Below are positions 1-10,976 of a stretch of 64,000 bases of DNA, in pieces. Every line of letters begins with the position of its first letter. Positions within the stretch are counted from its first letter, which is position 1. This DNA is from Symbiodinium microadriaticum. Taxonomy: Eukaryota; Sar; Dinophyceae; Suessiales; Symbiodiniaceae. Location of the stretch: contig LSRX01000289.1 of NCBI GenBank assembly GCA_001939145.1, positions 359,037 to 423,036 of the forward strand, written 5' to 3'. The notes beneath the pieces are model-generated. The model was given only the letters and a program-made list of their open reading frames with translations. It searched no databases and was not told the origin of the DNA. A program made the translations under genes and the position numbers.

Positions 1-1589
1 TCCCTAATATTCGGTTTTAATAAGGAGACCGCAAAATAAAAAGGGCAAAAGGGCACTACTCAGGAACCTAGTCATGGCATGTTCAGGGCTCAAGACAGTC
101 TGGGTGTAGGGTTGGGGTTTAGGGCTTAGGCCTTAGAGTTTAGGGCTTAGGGTTTAGGGCTTAGGGTTGAGGGCTTAGGGTTGAGGGCTTAGGGTTTAGG
201 GCTTAGGTTTTAGGGTTTAGGCCCAAGCACGATCCTAAACTCAACTTTAGAAGGTACGCGGTGGAGACAGCAATATGAATCCGAACACGGCTCTGCATAG
301 CCGGTCGATCGGGGTCTAAGGGAACATATTTTGTCTGGATTCCCAGACCCTTGGCGGGTTCGAACACTGAACCCCTGCAGCACAGATGCTCGGTCATATT
401 TGTGCTCCAGTCCAAAGCCTCTACCCCCCATTACCTGACGCCAAGTAAGCTCTGCAAACTGTGAGATGGCATTTTATCGACCCAAATGGGGGATTCCATG
501 CACGACTAGATCTTCATCTCACGGATCCTGCATTTTTTTACGAAGCACCCTAGCCTAAGACTGATAAACCCTAGTTCAATCAATGAGCCGCACGGCCTAC
601 TGAAGAGTCCGACAGATCGAACGAGCAAAAGGAACACCTAAAAGCCTAAATTCTCCTAAACACTTATAACCCTAAACCCTAAAGCCCTGAATCCTAGATC
701 AGCGCTGAAACACCCAAGATGCAAAGCCCTTGACTCTGAACGTTAAAACCCCAGCAAGACCTAACACTCTCAAACTCGAAACCCTAATCCCAAATGCCCC
801 AAAACCCTAAACCCTAAACCGGAAGCCCGAACGCCCCAAAACCCCAAACCCCAGACGGTGCCTGATCATAGGATAGCCTTGCGTCGAGACGAAGGGACCT
901 CGCTACTAGAGCTGTACTGAATGACTGCGAGGTCTTGAGGTCAAGGGGGCTTCAGGGTTTAGGGGTTTAGGGTTAGGTGAAGGGGGTTTCAGGGTTTAGG
1001 CGTTTTGGGTTAGGGATGTGGGGTTTAGGGGTTAAGTATAGTGTTTGGGAGCCTAAACCTTAAACCCGAAACCCTAAAGGCGTTGGGGGGGGGGGGGTGG
1101 TCAGTGTATGGCTGAGAGGTTTTGGGGTGAAGGCTTACCCAGAGGGGTCGAGCTCGAAAGTAGACGTGTATAGGTCCCCCAAAGCATACTCCGCAGGGTT
1201 GTTGATACCGAAAACCCGGCTATTTGGACAGTGGATTCCCTGACGGGTTATGAGGCTTAAGAGTTTCGGGTTCGGGTTGGGACATGTGATGCTGACTGAC
1301 ACAAAGACGAGACGAAACCGAAGCTGGCCGCACCACCCAAGCCCAAACCCGAACGATGAAAGCACCGAGAGCCAACACTCCGAAAACCATAAAGCGCACA
1401 ACCCTAAACCCTAAAACCGTGAACCCCCAAAGCCTAATACTCTCATACCTTCGCAAGTCAAAGCCGCGCCGACTGCATCTGGGCTTCAGGCTGCGGGAAT
1501 TGGGTGCGCATAGCTGCGTGGGGAGCACGAAGCACTGGCAGAGAGAGGTCTTCAACAAATAGCTGTTTATTATAGGGATCTACACTACT
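1..1589. repeat. Heptamer-rich region, no gene seen
   Basis: G-rich tracts lie at 107-225 and 950-1,045, C-rich tracts at 655-860 and 1,400-1,440. The rest (230-650, 1,100-1,390, 1,440-1,560) is unique-looking sequence without a convincing frame. Confidence 0.7.
1085..1097. repeat. Poly-G run
   Basis: Thirteen consecutive G follow a heptamer tract. Confidence 0.9.
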
Positions 1590-1679
1590 CATGGGCTCCT
1601 AAGTAGTTCCTTTTGGGGATTACCTTATAGGATTCTGAATATGAACCATAAAAAGGAACTACTTAGGAGCCTATGGGTA
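1590..1679. mobile_element. MITE-like palindrome, family A copy 1
   Basis: Arms GGCTCCTAAGTAGTTCC and GGAACTACTTAGGAGCC are exact inverted repeats about 55 bp apart, with the interior GGATTACCTTATAGGATTC. Nearly identical copies lie at 12.9, 13.45, 27.8 and 53.3 kb. The right end reads CCTATGGGTA. Confidence 0.8.
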
Positions 1680-2462
1680 AACCCTCAGCTTCTAAACCCC
1701 TGAACCCTAAAACCCCTAAATCCTATTGAACCTCTGCTTTGAAGCAAAGGCGATGCAATGAAGTGACCACCATGTGCATATGCGGAGAACCTGGTTTGGA
1801 ACTTTTCAAAGGCGTGTACAGCGCAACTAGCCCCAAACCCAAAACCGTTCAAAGTGAGTGCTTAAGGGTTGTGGGCTGGAGGCCTCATGTTTGCAGCTTC
1901 GCTCGAAACCCTGCAGACAATGTTCAAGAAGGATGGGGGCTTGAGCTATTTAAGGGTTCCTTTAAGGGCTGTCTGGGAACAGGAAGGGCACCACAAAAGG
2001 GTCTTCTATAAGGGGTCCTAAATCAGTTTGAGGGATAATTACCAACAGAGTTCCGAAAAAGGGGCTCTAGTTAGGCTTAGAGGGTAGATGTCCCAGGCCT
2101 TTGCTTCAAGTGCACTCAAGGCCAAGTGGCCTAGTGCCCAGGGCCCGAACAAACTACTACTAAACAATTCTAGCACCCGCGGAGTCGGCAAACAACGGGA
2201 TCGCTTTCAGGGGTGTATGACTCCAGATTTGTCTGGCGTCTTTAGAACGCTAAACCCGAGAGAAAACTGCCTGAAGCTCGGTTGACAACTTATACGGCCA
2301 AAAACCCTAAACCCTAAACGGTTTCCAAACGCTTGAAGTTTCAGTGGCAAGCAAGTCAAGCAGGCAAGAGTTTCCAAAGCCGCGCCAGAGATGCCGTGCG
2401 AAACTCCAAACTTGTCCCCTTTGGGGACTGGCTTGAACTTTCCAGAGACTCCACTATCCCTT

Positions 2463-2562
2463 AGCTACCTAGGGGCCGAGTACCTTAGCCCAAAAAAGGC
2501 TAACCTTTTGAAGCATAATAGGTTTATATAAGCCCCAAAAGGTTAAAGGTTACCTACTCAGC
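2463..2562. mobile_element. Short repeat element, family H copy 1
   Basis: AGCTACCTAGGGGCCGAGTA, GCCCAAAAAAGGCTAACCTT and AAAAGGTTAAAGGTTACCTA align in order with a second copy at 26.5 kb. The two inner motifs form a partial inverted repeat. Confidence 0.5.
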
Positions 2563-2839
2563 CCTAAACCCTAAACTTAAACCCCAAACCCCAAACCTTA
2601 ACCCTAAACCCTGAACCCTAAACCCTAAACCCTAAACCCTAAAAGGGGCACCAAGGCTAAGGGCTGTGTGTGAAGGCACAACGAATCCCCATCTCGAGAC
2701 CGTAAACCCTAACCCCTTCAGCCCTAAACCCTAGGCCCCACTTTACCCCACAGACCCTAAGGGGTTTAGGGGTTTAGGGTTTAGGGGCTTATGTTTAGGG
2801 TTTAAGGTTTAGGGTTTGGGGTTTAGGATAGGCCCTCTC

Positions 2840-2948
2840 CCTAAGGGTTCATGTACTCATATAGTATATACATCGGCCTTAAAGTAGTCCCTATATAGGT
2901 ACATTGGGGCCAAAGTATATACTATATGAGTACATGGACCTTTAGGGA
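2840..2948. mobile_element. MITE-like palindrome, family C copy 1
   Basis: CTAAGGGTTCATGTACTCAT at the left pairs with ATGAGTACATGGACCTTTAG at the right. Inside are AAAGTAGTCCCTATATAGG and GGCCAAAGTATATAC. The tips read like a telomere unit (CCTAAGGG). Confidence 0.8.
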
Positions 2949-3462
2949 GGAGCCTGGTAGAGCCCTGAAAGAAGCCATGCCGCCCAGAACTTCAAAGGGG
3001 CCCTAGACCCCCAATTCAGGGATTCTGGGGGCTCTGGGTAGATGGCTCCCTAAGCTCTACATCTGTTCGATTGTAACTTGGCACAGAGCTCCACTAAAGC
3101 TTCCTTTGCGGGATTTTTTGAAGTCTTCTCTGAGGAATTCCTATTAAGAGTTCGAGTGAGGCCCGAGTCTTTGGGGCTCTGCTACAGCTGAATTCGGCTG
3201 AGGCAACCATGCAAGCTCACCGGGCAAAGCTCCTCGGAGAACAGAAGCTCTCGGCCCTAAGCCCTAGAAGCCCTAAACCCTAAAAGCCCCAAGCCCTAAA
3301 CCCTAAACCCTATATTCGACCCTGAAAGCCTAAAGCCTAAACTCTAAAAGTTCTAAACCCGAGGCCCTAAACCCTGAAACCTTTCAGCCCTAAACCCTAG
3401 ACCCTAAACCCTGAAGGCCCCAAACCCTAGACCCTAAGCCCTATAAGCCCTAAACCCTAAAC

Positions 3463-3523
3463 CCTTATGGATCTCTGATAGATCCCTTTAAAGGAACCCT
3501 TATAGTTCCCTTAAAAGGAGCCC
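3463..3523 (+). repeat. 60-bp palindromic unit, family K copy 1
   Basis: TAGATCCCTTTAAAGGAACC then CTTATAGTTCCCTTAAAAGG make a double palindromic unit set directly inside C-rich heptamer repeat. Full copies recur at 4.2, 29.8 and 62.3 kb. Confidence 0.75.
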
Positions 3524-3622
3524 TAAAGACCTAAAGCCTAGGCCCTCGGCCCCTCCAAACACAAATCAGGTAAAGGACTTTTCCCGGTGAGGGTCCATGT
3601 ACCGAAGTACAAGGTTTGGGCC

Positions 3623-3670
3623 CAGGAACTATAAGGGTTCCTTTAAAGGGATCTATAAGAGATCCATGAG
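3623..3670 (-). repeat. Family K copy 2, inverted and partial
   Basis: GGAACTATAAGGGTTCCTTT then AAAGGGATCTATAAGAGATC is the reverse complement of copy 1, lying 100 bp away. G-rich heptamers follow, so strand agrees with the neighbouring tract. Confidence 0.75.
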
Positions 3671-5210
3671 GGTTTAGGGTTTAGGGTCTAGGGGTGTGGG
3701 CTTAGGGTTTAGGGCTTTTAGGGTTTAGGGTTTTTTCAACAACAGCGAAAAACATCGTGAAGAAGCCCCTGGAGTTTTACTTATATAAGGAAATCTCAAA
3801 ACACCAATTGCAAGTCCTAATGGCACTAAGGATTAAGAGACTACTTTAAGGCGAAGGAAGTCCTAAGCCAAGCGAGCACATGGACCCTGAGGGGTATGAA
3901 ACCGTGGCAAAACCCTACATCAACCCGAAACCCTAAACCCTGAACTCTAAACCCCCAAACTCAAACCCCTAAACCCTAAAATGCCTTCCAGGGCCCGTAT
4001 AGAAGCCTTTCAATCATAAAGCCCTAAAGCCATCAACCCTAGACCCCTAAACCTAAAACCGGCCTTATAGAAGCCTTTCAAACACCCAAATCCGCAACCC
4101 ACGGAAACCCCCAACCCTCGGAACTAGGCCCGGATCTTCTCTTCGGAAGTTTCCTCAAAATGCCCTCAGGGTCTAGGGTTTTAGGGTTCTTTTTAAGGGA
4201 ACTATAAGGGTTCCTTTAAAGGGATCTATAAGAGATCCATAAGGGTTTAGGGTCTAGGGTTTTAGGGTTTATAGGGCTTCGGGTTTAGGGTATCCTTTCC
4301 ACAAACCCTCATTGAAAGGGGGGGATACTGCAGGAACCACTAGCTCAGTGGTGCGAAAGCCTAAAACCCAAACCCGAACCCCTAAATCCCTAAAGCCCTA
4401 AAGCCCTAAACCCCTAAAGATCCCGGGTTTAGGGGTTTAGGGTTTAGGGTTAGTTTAGGGGTTTAGGGCTTGGAGGGCTTAGGGTTTAGGGCCGTGCACC
4501 ACCACAATCCCATGATCAAGCGATACAACATCCCCCTAAACCTGTAAAACCAACAACCTCAAAGCCAAGACGACCCCTAAGCCCTGAGTACGAAGCCCGA
4601 TCAACCCTAAACCCTAAACCCACCGATCCCCTAAGCCCAAAGAACCGAAAACCTGAGTACAAAACCCTATCAACAGCACGAATTCTAAAGGATGTCCTCC
4701 TCGTCCTCGTCACAAGAGGGAGCACTGCAGGCCGACGGCGAGGCTTCTACGCCTTGCACAAGGGATGCCTTCACCAAAAACCCTAAACCCCAAACACTAA
4801 ACACTAAACCCTAAACCCGAATAACCTTAAACTGCTAAACCCTCAACCCCTAAACCCCTAAACCCTTTCTGTTCTGTGCATAAGGCGAAGCAGAATCCTG
4901 TACCAGCTCTCCAGGTCTAGGCGGGTTAGGCTTTGGGCTTCGGGCTTTATCAACCCGAAAATGCCAAACCCAAAGTTGGGCTTAGGGTTTAGGGGTTTAG
5001 GGTTTAGGGTTTAGGGGTTTAGGGTTTAGGGGTGTTCAAGATCTAGGGCTTTAGGGGTTTAGGGTTTAGGGGTTTAAGGTTTAGGGGTTTAGGGGTCATA
5101 GGGTTTAGGGGTTAAGGGGTTTAGGGTTTATGCTTTAGGGGTTTAGGATTTTAGGGGTTTAGGGCTTTGGGGTTTAGGGTTTTGGGGTTTCGGGTTTAGG
5201 GTTAAAGTCT
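3670..5210. repeat. Dense heptamer region
   Basis: Alternating strand tracts: G-rich at 3,670-3,735, 4,165-4,290, 4,425-4,490 and 4,980-5,200; C-rich at 3,905-4,060, 4,360-4,415, 4,590-4,625 and 4,775-4,865. No gene is seen. Confidence 0.75.
4187..4245 (-). repeat. Family K copy 3, inverted
   Basis: TTAAGGGAACTATAAGGGTT and CCTTTAAAGGGATCTATAAG are embedded in G-rich heptamer repeat and almost identical to copy 2. Confidence 0.75.
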
Positions 5211-5344
5211 GACAAGCAACCCATCATATCACTAATACAGAATCAAGTCTCGTTGAAACTCCATAAGAACTCTTTGCAACTTTCATAATCATACACATCC
5301 TAGTGAAAAGAAACCAGTTTAAATTAACCTGCGTGTGTATATAC

Positions 5345-5366
5345 ATATATATATATATATATATAT
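5345..5366. repeat. (AT)n microsatellite
   Basis: Alternating AT of about 22 bp, with further TATATA 8 bp downstream. Confidence 0.9.
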
Positions 5367-5559
5367 TTTTCTATATATATGAGACAGCAAACAAAAAAAC
5401 CTTCGTGACAAATTGAAAAAACATCCACATGCAGAAAACCCTTCTGGAAACCTTCCTGAAACCCCTTCCAGGCCTGTTTCCACCGCCGAAGTTGCTTGTC
5501 CCTGAAGACCTTTGCGCAGCCGCTCGATCGAATCACAAAAAAAACAGGACCCAACTCGT

Positions 5560-5655
5560 AACTAGCTATATAGTACATACTTAAGTCTAAAATGTTTTCC
5601 TCTATAGGTACTATTACGGGCTACGTATATACTATGTAGGTACATGGTGCCTCAG
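5560..5655. mobile_element. Divergent family C copy
   Basis: ACGTATATACTATGTAGG then TACATGG resembles the right half of family C, and CTATATAGTACATAC at the left is a decayed partner. It is strongly diverged, so the assignment is tentative. Confidence 0.35.
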
Positions 5656-6828
5656 GGCATAGGTTTATGGTTCAGGGGTTCGGGTCTAAACCCTAAACCC
5701 TGAACCCTGACCCTAAAATCTAAACCCTAAACCCCAGTGTTTAGGGCCTAGGGTGAACAAGGATCCTGCAGAAAGGACCCCCATCGAGATTCACGTTTGG
5801 GGAGTTTTGGGGTTTAGGGTTTCAGATTTGATGCCTGGGTTCTCCGGAATACCCCTACCCAAAGCCTAAACCCTAAACCCTAAACCCTAAGCCCTAAGCC
5901 CTAAACCCTAAACCCTAAACCCCAAACCCTACCCTGTCCCAGAGGGGTCCGTAAAAAAAAAAAAACCGGCCGAGGCAAGAGCGGCGTTCGCAAACTGGGC
6001 CATGCCTCTTGCCTGGGCTTAGGAGTTTAGGGTTTAGGGCTCCTTGAAAGGGATCTCTAGGGTTTAGGGTTTATAGGGTTCCTTTAAGGGATCTTTAGGG
6101 GTGGGGTTTAGGGTTTAGGCTTTAGGCTTTAGGGTTTAGGGGTTTAGGGGTTTATCAGGACACGCTGAGGATGCGGGTATTTCGGGGCTTGTTGTTCAGG
6201 GCTGAGGATTCAGAATGCAGCATTTCCCTAAACCCTACCTAGACCCTAAACCCTAAACCCTAAGCCCTATAAGCCCCTAAGTCCCTAAATCCCCAAACCC
6301 TAAACCCCAAGCCTAGACCCTAAACTCTCAAGAGAATCAGGATTCAGGATTTCGGCTTCCATGTCCCAAGCCTTGGACTCTAAGATCCTGAACCCCAGAA
6401 CCCGAAAGCGCCGAAACACCCTTCAACCCTAAACCCGAAAAAAAACCATAAAAACCTAAGACCCTAAACCCTAAACCCTAAACCATAAAAACCGAAAACC
6501 CTAAAACCCTAATACCCTAAAACCCTAAAACCCTAAGCCGTGTAGAATCGATGGAACCATTCCAGGTCCCTTCAAGGAATCCTCATGCGTCCCTCTCAGA
6601 GCCCTAAACCCCTAAACCCAAAAACCCCTAAACCCTATATTTGGCCCTATATGAGCCCCAAACCCTCAACTCCTAAACCCTAAACCCCTAAACCCTATAT
6701 GAAGCCTAAACTATGAGCCCGAAAGTCCCTAAAGGGAGCCAAAGGTGCCGTTGGAGAGGTTACACGTCCGGCAGCAGATGCCATACCCACGGGCGACCGG
6801 TCGATTGCAGCCTCCAAAAGCAGAGTTC

Positions 6829-6925
6829 AAGGAAACTACAGGTGGGGAGTTTAGGGTTTTAGGGTTTACGGTTTTCGGGTGTCGGGTTTAGGGTTTAGGG
6901 GTTAAAGGAAACTACAGGTGAGGAG
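6829..6925. repeat. Heptamer insert between 21-bp direct repeats
   Basis: AAGGAAACTACAGGTG plus five more matching bases occurs at 6,829-6,849 and 6,905-6,925 (20 of 21 identical). The 55 bp between are G-rich heptamer derivatives. Confidence 0.75.
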
Positions 6926-6932
6926 TTTAGGG

Positions 6933-7012
6933 TATATAGGGCTTCTATAAGGTATATAGGTCTTCTATAAGGCTCCTATAGCGGCAACTACCCACCTGAA
7001 AATGTCGTAGAC
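6933..7012 (+). repeat. 80-bp dispersed repeat, family L copy 1
   Basis: TATATAGGGCTTCTATAAGG, AAGGCTCCTATAGCGGCAAC and ACCTGAAAATGTCGTAGA recur in the same order and strand at 34,461-34,552. It follows the second copy of the 21-bp direct repeat at 6,905-6,925. Confidence 0.7.
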
Positions 7013-7147
7013 GGAGTTCAGGAACCCGAAACCACACCACCGCGAACGCCTAAAGCCCTACAGAGCCCAGTTTAGGGTTTAGGGTTTAGGGGCTTCGGGT
7101 TTAGGGGTTTAGGGGCTTAAGGGTTTAGGGGTTGAGAGTTTAGGGCC

Positions 7148-7171
7148 GCTTAACTTATCTAGAAGTTAAGT
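7148..7171. repeat. Small hairpin
   Basis: GCTTAACTT and AAGTTAAG are inverted around a TCTAGA-containing centre. It is single copy and lies at the end of a G-rich heptamer tract. Confidence 0.4.
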
Positions 7172-7567
7172 GACTAAACAAAACCCTTAAAGGAACCCAT
7201 GATGACGGATCCACGTGCATGTTTCTGGGTAAAACGGGGAGAGCTTTTTAAATTTAATGGAGCCGCTATTTGGGAGACAGTGAAGGAAGCAATGTCTGCT
7301 CATATAGTAAGGACTCTAAGGAATAGTATTAATTTTTCAGGCTTCTACACTACACCCTAAACACTAACATTTAAAACCCTACTACAAGGCCGTTCACAGT
7401 TGGAATAGGTTTTTCAGTGTACTGTACAATAAGTATGCTGGGTTTGCAATTAAATGAAGGGTGCTGCTGTTTATTCCGAGCCCTATAGTAAGTCCTAAAC
7501 CCACCAACAAAAAGGCTGTAAACCCTAAACCCCTAAACCCGAAGCCAAAGCCTAAACCCCTAAATCC

Positions 7568-7601
<34 letters not shown>

Positions 7602-7989
7602 GCTCCGACACTGTCGCCGAGAGGCCATTCGGACAGGTCCTGGGCCACCGCAGCACCAAGTCAGGGTTCAGGGGCTTTGGGTTTACGGTTTAAAGAAAGT
7701 TTTGGGCCCATGGGCTAATAAGGGTATAGGGCTGAACGTTGCCATAGGGTCTGAAACGGAGTTTAACGTGACGTGGCTTGAGATGGCAGAGGAAGGCCAG
7801 CGTACGACACTGCTAAATGTCTAACCCTAAAACTCTGAACCCTAAACCCTTGAACCCTAGAACCCTAAATCCTAAACACCTGAACCCTAAAACCCTCAAG
7901 CCCTAAGCCCCTAAACACCAAAATCCTAAAGGATTCAGAGCTTCGCGTTGAGTGGCAGCTTGAGGCTACCAGGAACCCTAGCTTAACCC
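7172..7989. repeat. Mixed unique sequence and C-rich heptamers
   Basis: Unique sequence to 7,500, then C-rich heptamers at 7,520-7,565 and 7,820-7,930. The frames through (CAA)n are repeat artefacts. Confidence 0.6.
7567..7600. repeat. (CAA)n microsatellite
   Basis: Eleven CAA units directly follow a heptamer tract (CCCCTAAATC). Confidence 0.9.
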
Positions 7990-8052
7990 CAAGGCATCTA
8001 CCTTGTTAAGGACTTATATAAAGAGTTCATAATAAGGAACCCTAAGAAGGTA
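7990..8052. mobile_element. Short palindromic element, family G
   Basis: CTACCTTGTTAAGGACTT at the left pairs with CCTAAGAAGGTAGG at the right, around TATATAAAGAGTTCATAATA. A half-copy (CCTACCTTGTTTAAGGCTTC) is present at about 52,729. Confidence 0.45.
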
Positions 8053-8083
8053 GGTTCTTTAGGGTCCAGAAAGGATTTGATGA

Positions 8084-8578
8084 TTAGGGCTTCGCAAGGT
8101 TTCTCGGGTGATTAGGGGTGGAGTTTAGGGGTTTCCCGATCCTTGCAAGTTCAACCTGTGAAGTGAATGCTAGGTTATATGGTAGCAAGATAAGAAGAAG
8201 GAACCCATAAGGAATAGTATTGCTAATACATCCGACCCTTTGACTAGATGAACTTCCTAAACCTCTGACAGCCATTGACATGCTCACTTTTTCATATACT
8301 CCCGAAGCCAGCATCCCGGGCCCAACACCAAGCTCAAAGCAACTTGTGCATAAAATCGACTTCGCTGAAGCTGCACAGATCGAAAGTGAGGAAGTCGCTG
8401 CCGAATCAATGCAAAAGATTGTGCTATAAGTGGTCGGTTGGTAAGCTTGTAATGGGTTTGCTTGGCTCCATGCACCTATATTCAGGCAAAAGTACAAACT
8501 ATATAGGAGGTTTAGGCCCATGCAGAGACTCCAAAGCCCCTTAACTAAGAAATGTACCTTAAAAAATAAGAAGAACAC
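8084..8578 (-). CDS. Long open frame of doubtful coding status
   Basis: 164 codons are open. The first 20 or so lie inside a palindromic element (8,522-8,630) and the last are repeat-like. The middle reads MGLNLLYSLYFCLNIGAWSQ, ANPLQAYQPTTYSTIFCIDS and AATSSLSICAASAKSILCTS. It is rich in Ser, Leu and Cys with two hydrophobic stretches. A competing plus-strand frame covers 8,275-8,544. Length alone makes it worth listing; I see no domain. Confidence 0.2.
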   Translation of the reverse strand: MFFLFFKVHFLVKGLWSLCMGLNLLYSLYFCLNIGAWSQANPLQAYQPTTYSTIFCIDSAATSSLSICAASAKSILCTSCFELGVGPGMLASGVYEKVSMSMAVRGLGSSSSQRVGCISNTIPYGFLLLILLPYNLAFTSQVELARIGKPLNSTPNHPRNLAKP

Positions 8579-8630
8579 GCATAAGATTTAAGGTATATTC
8601 CTTACTTAAGGGGTTTTGGAATCTTTGGGG
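8522..8630. mobile_element. MITE-like palindrome, family D copy 1
   Basis: GCAGAGACTCCAAAGCCCCT at the left pairs with AGGGGTTTTGGAATCTTTGG at the right. The inner arms AAATGTACCTTAAAA and TTTAAGGTATATTCC also pair, so almost the whole element is palindromic. Confidence 0.8.
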
Positions 8631-10620
8631 GGAAAGCGAAGGATCATGCACCCTTCCGTTTTCTTCTTCTGAGCTTAAAACCTAAACCCCTGAACCCTAA
8701 ACCCCAACCAAGCCGCCCAACATCTCCTGGAAGTCCTATCTTTAGAAAAGTTCGACTCTTTCTGCCCTATAACACCTCATAGAACCCTGCTCTCTAAACC
8801 CTAAACGGCCCCCAACCCTAAACCCTAAAGCCTCAACCCTAAACCCTAAAACCCATAAAGATCCCTTTGAGGATCCCTTTAAGGAACCCTTTAAGGAACC
8901 CTTTGAGGGTTCCCTCAACCCCTAAGGACAACACTTCAGCCCCGAATCCCTATCAACCCAAGACTCTCTCTCTCTCATGGAATCGGTTTGTGCGTCTTAA
9001 AGTGCTGAAAGCAGCATCCCAGCAGTCGATAATGGAATCCTTGAAGGGGCTCTCCTAAACCTTCAAACCTTAAGCCCTAAACCCCCAAACCCTTTAAACC
9101 CTAAACCCCTAAACCCCCTAAACCCTAAACCCCCTAAACCCCTAAACCCTAAACCCCCTAAAACCCCGCAAACCCTTGTAGATCCCTTAGAGGAGCCCTT
9201 CGAGGAGCCCTCAAACCTGGGCTTCGTGGTTCCGAAGAGCGGGCGCGAATTCGGAGGGCTGGGTGCAGCCTCCTCGGCGGCTTTGGAGGTTCAGGGGTTA
9301 GGGGTTCGGGGGTTTAGGGTTAAGTTCAGGGGTTTAGGGGTTTAGGGTTGAAAAACCTTGTCGTTTCAAGGCCCTAAACCCTGAACCTTCTTTTTAAGGT
9401 TCTTTACTGTAGGGATCCGCTGGGGGGTTCTTTTTGAAAAGGATTTCAGGGTTCGGGCGCCAGGGTTTCAGGGTTTTCTGCAGGCACAGAACATGCCGTG
9501 CTTCCTTTTCAGGGTTCCTTCTAGAGATCTCGACGGGTTCAGGGTTAGGGTTTAGGGTTTGGGGCTTTAGGGTTTTAGGGTTCAGGGTTTGACCCTAAAC
9601 CCTAAACCCCCAAACCCCTAAACAGGGTTTAGGGGTTTTAAAAGATGACGTTATGCTGTAGGGTTGCGGGTTCTAGAGGGATGTCAGGATTTCGGTCGTT
9701 TGGTGTTTAAGCTTCAGAATGTTCCCCTCCGGGATATGTAGGATGTGTAGCGGTTCCGTTCCAGGGCTGTAGTACTCCGACCACGGGCGGCGACAAGGCT
9801 ACATGATTCTAGTGATACCTGTTCAACCTAAACCCTAAACCCTAAGATTACATGCGAAGCCATACAATCCATGCCGAGCGGCTGCCTCTGCAGGCATTAG
9901 CCTCAGCTGTCCGGTAAAGTCATAGCAACTCAGTGACTCCCCAAACCCATTCAGGGTTTTCAGGGCTTCGGGTTTAGGGTTCAGGGCTTAGGGTTTAGGG
10001 TTTAGGGTTTAGGGCTTCGGGTTTAAGGTTAAGGGCTTAGGGTTTAGGTAATTGAGGAGCATGATTTGGATTATAGAGGAATCTAGATTATAATGGCTAT
10101 AGAGTATCACTTGCGGTATGCTCCCGAATCATTCGGGAATTTGGCATTGTCACTTGTCGCCGTCATGAACCTCACCCCCGATACGGCCCAAATCCTATAA
10201 ATGCCCAAACACAGAACTAGAGTTTTCGGTGTACATAGAGTTGAACACCCTAAGCCCTCAACACAAAGCCCTAAAAGCCTAAAGCCGTTGGCAACATCTC
10301 TGAGTCACTGAAAAAAGCCTTATAAAACTCTATACACACCCGGAAAACTCGCACAACCCTAAACCCTAAACCCCTAAACCCTAAACCTTAAACTTGAACC
10401 CTAGTACCCAAGAACGGGTTTAGGGTTTTAGGGCTTTAGGGGTTTAGGCTTTAGGGTGAGTGGTGTAGACCTCAGGCTGCCTTGCTCTGTTCCTGCATTC
10501 CTTCTTGCACTGCAGCCTGATAGACCCTCTGAACCACATCCCTAACAGAAGCGGTTTAGGGTTGAGGGCCTTTAGGGTTTAGGGTTCCATAACGGTTAAA
10601 AAGGGTCTTGGGTACATTCA
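8631..10620. repeat. Heptamer region with convergent arrays
   Basis: C-rich at 8,690-8,850 and 9,055-9,165, then a GC-rich spacer (9,175-9,290), then G-rich at 9,290-9,355 and 9,540-9,590. Further tracts lie at 9,825-9,850, 9,960-10,050 and 10,350-10,460. Unique sequence at 9,650-9,820 and 10,055-10,250 shows no gene. Confidence 0.7.
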
Positions 10621-10726
10621 TAAGGGTCCATGTACGCAAACAGCGTATACTTTGGCCCCGAAGTACCTAAATAATTAGGGATGACTTTAAGCCCAAAGTA
10701 TATACTGTTTGGGTACATGGACCCTG
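10621..10726. mobile_element. MITE-like palindrome, family C copy 2
   Basis: TAAGGGTCCATGTACGCAAA and TTTGGGTACATGGACCC are the arms. The interior is GCGTATACTTTGGCCCCG with a later AAAGTATATAC repeat. Confidence 0.8.
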
Positions 10727-10872
10727 GCGGTATTACAGGATTTTCGCTACAACAGCGAACCCTAAGGAACAATCTTCATCTTACATCTCGAAACCCTAAA
10801 CCCTGCAACCCGAAGCCTCTTTGAACTCATGTCTTGAAGATGTGGGTACTTCGCAACGTTTTGGAGTGATCG

Positions 10873-10976
10873 TCACTCACTCACTCACTCACTCACCCTA
10901 AACCCTAAACCCCAAACCCTAAACCCTAAACCCTAAAACCTCACTCACTCACTCACTCACTCACTCACTCACTCAC
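10873..10976. repeat. (CACT)n microsatellite split by heptamer repeats
   Basis: CACT units run to about 10,897, then about 40 bp of CCTAAACCC repeats, then CACT units resume at about 10,939 to 10,976. The tract interrupts an otherwise continuous tetranucleotide array. Confidence 0.85.

Larger units (their letters stand above)
1680..3590. repeat. Heptamer-rich region with elements H, C and K
   Basis: C-rich tracts lie at 1,680-1,735, 2,300-2,320, 2,560-2,645 and 3,255-3,465, with a strand switch at 2,755-2,825. The unique pieces at 1,740-2,290 and 2,950-3,240 hold only short frames of doubtful value. Confidence 0.7.
5656..7147. repeat. Dense heptamer region
   Basis: C-rich at 5,685-5,740, 5,865-5,935, 6,230-6,330, 6,420-6,540 and 6,600-6,720; G-rich at 6,015-6,150, 6,845-6,905 and 7,075-7,145. 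A short inverted repeat (GGCAAGAG / CTCTTGCC) lies at about 5,972-6,020. No gene is seen. Confidence 0.75.

Noticed and set aside
10873-10976. CRISPR-like array
   Set aside because: Regular CACT units with one heptamer interruption; no repeat-spacer structure here or elsewhere in the window.
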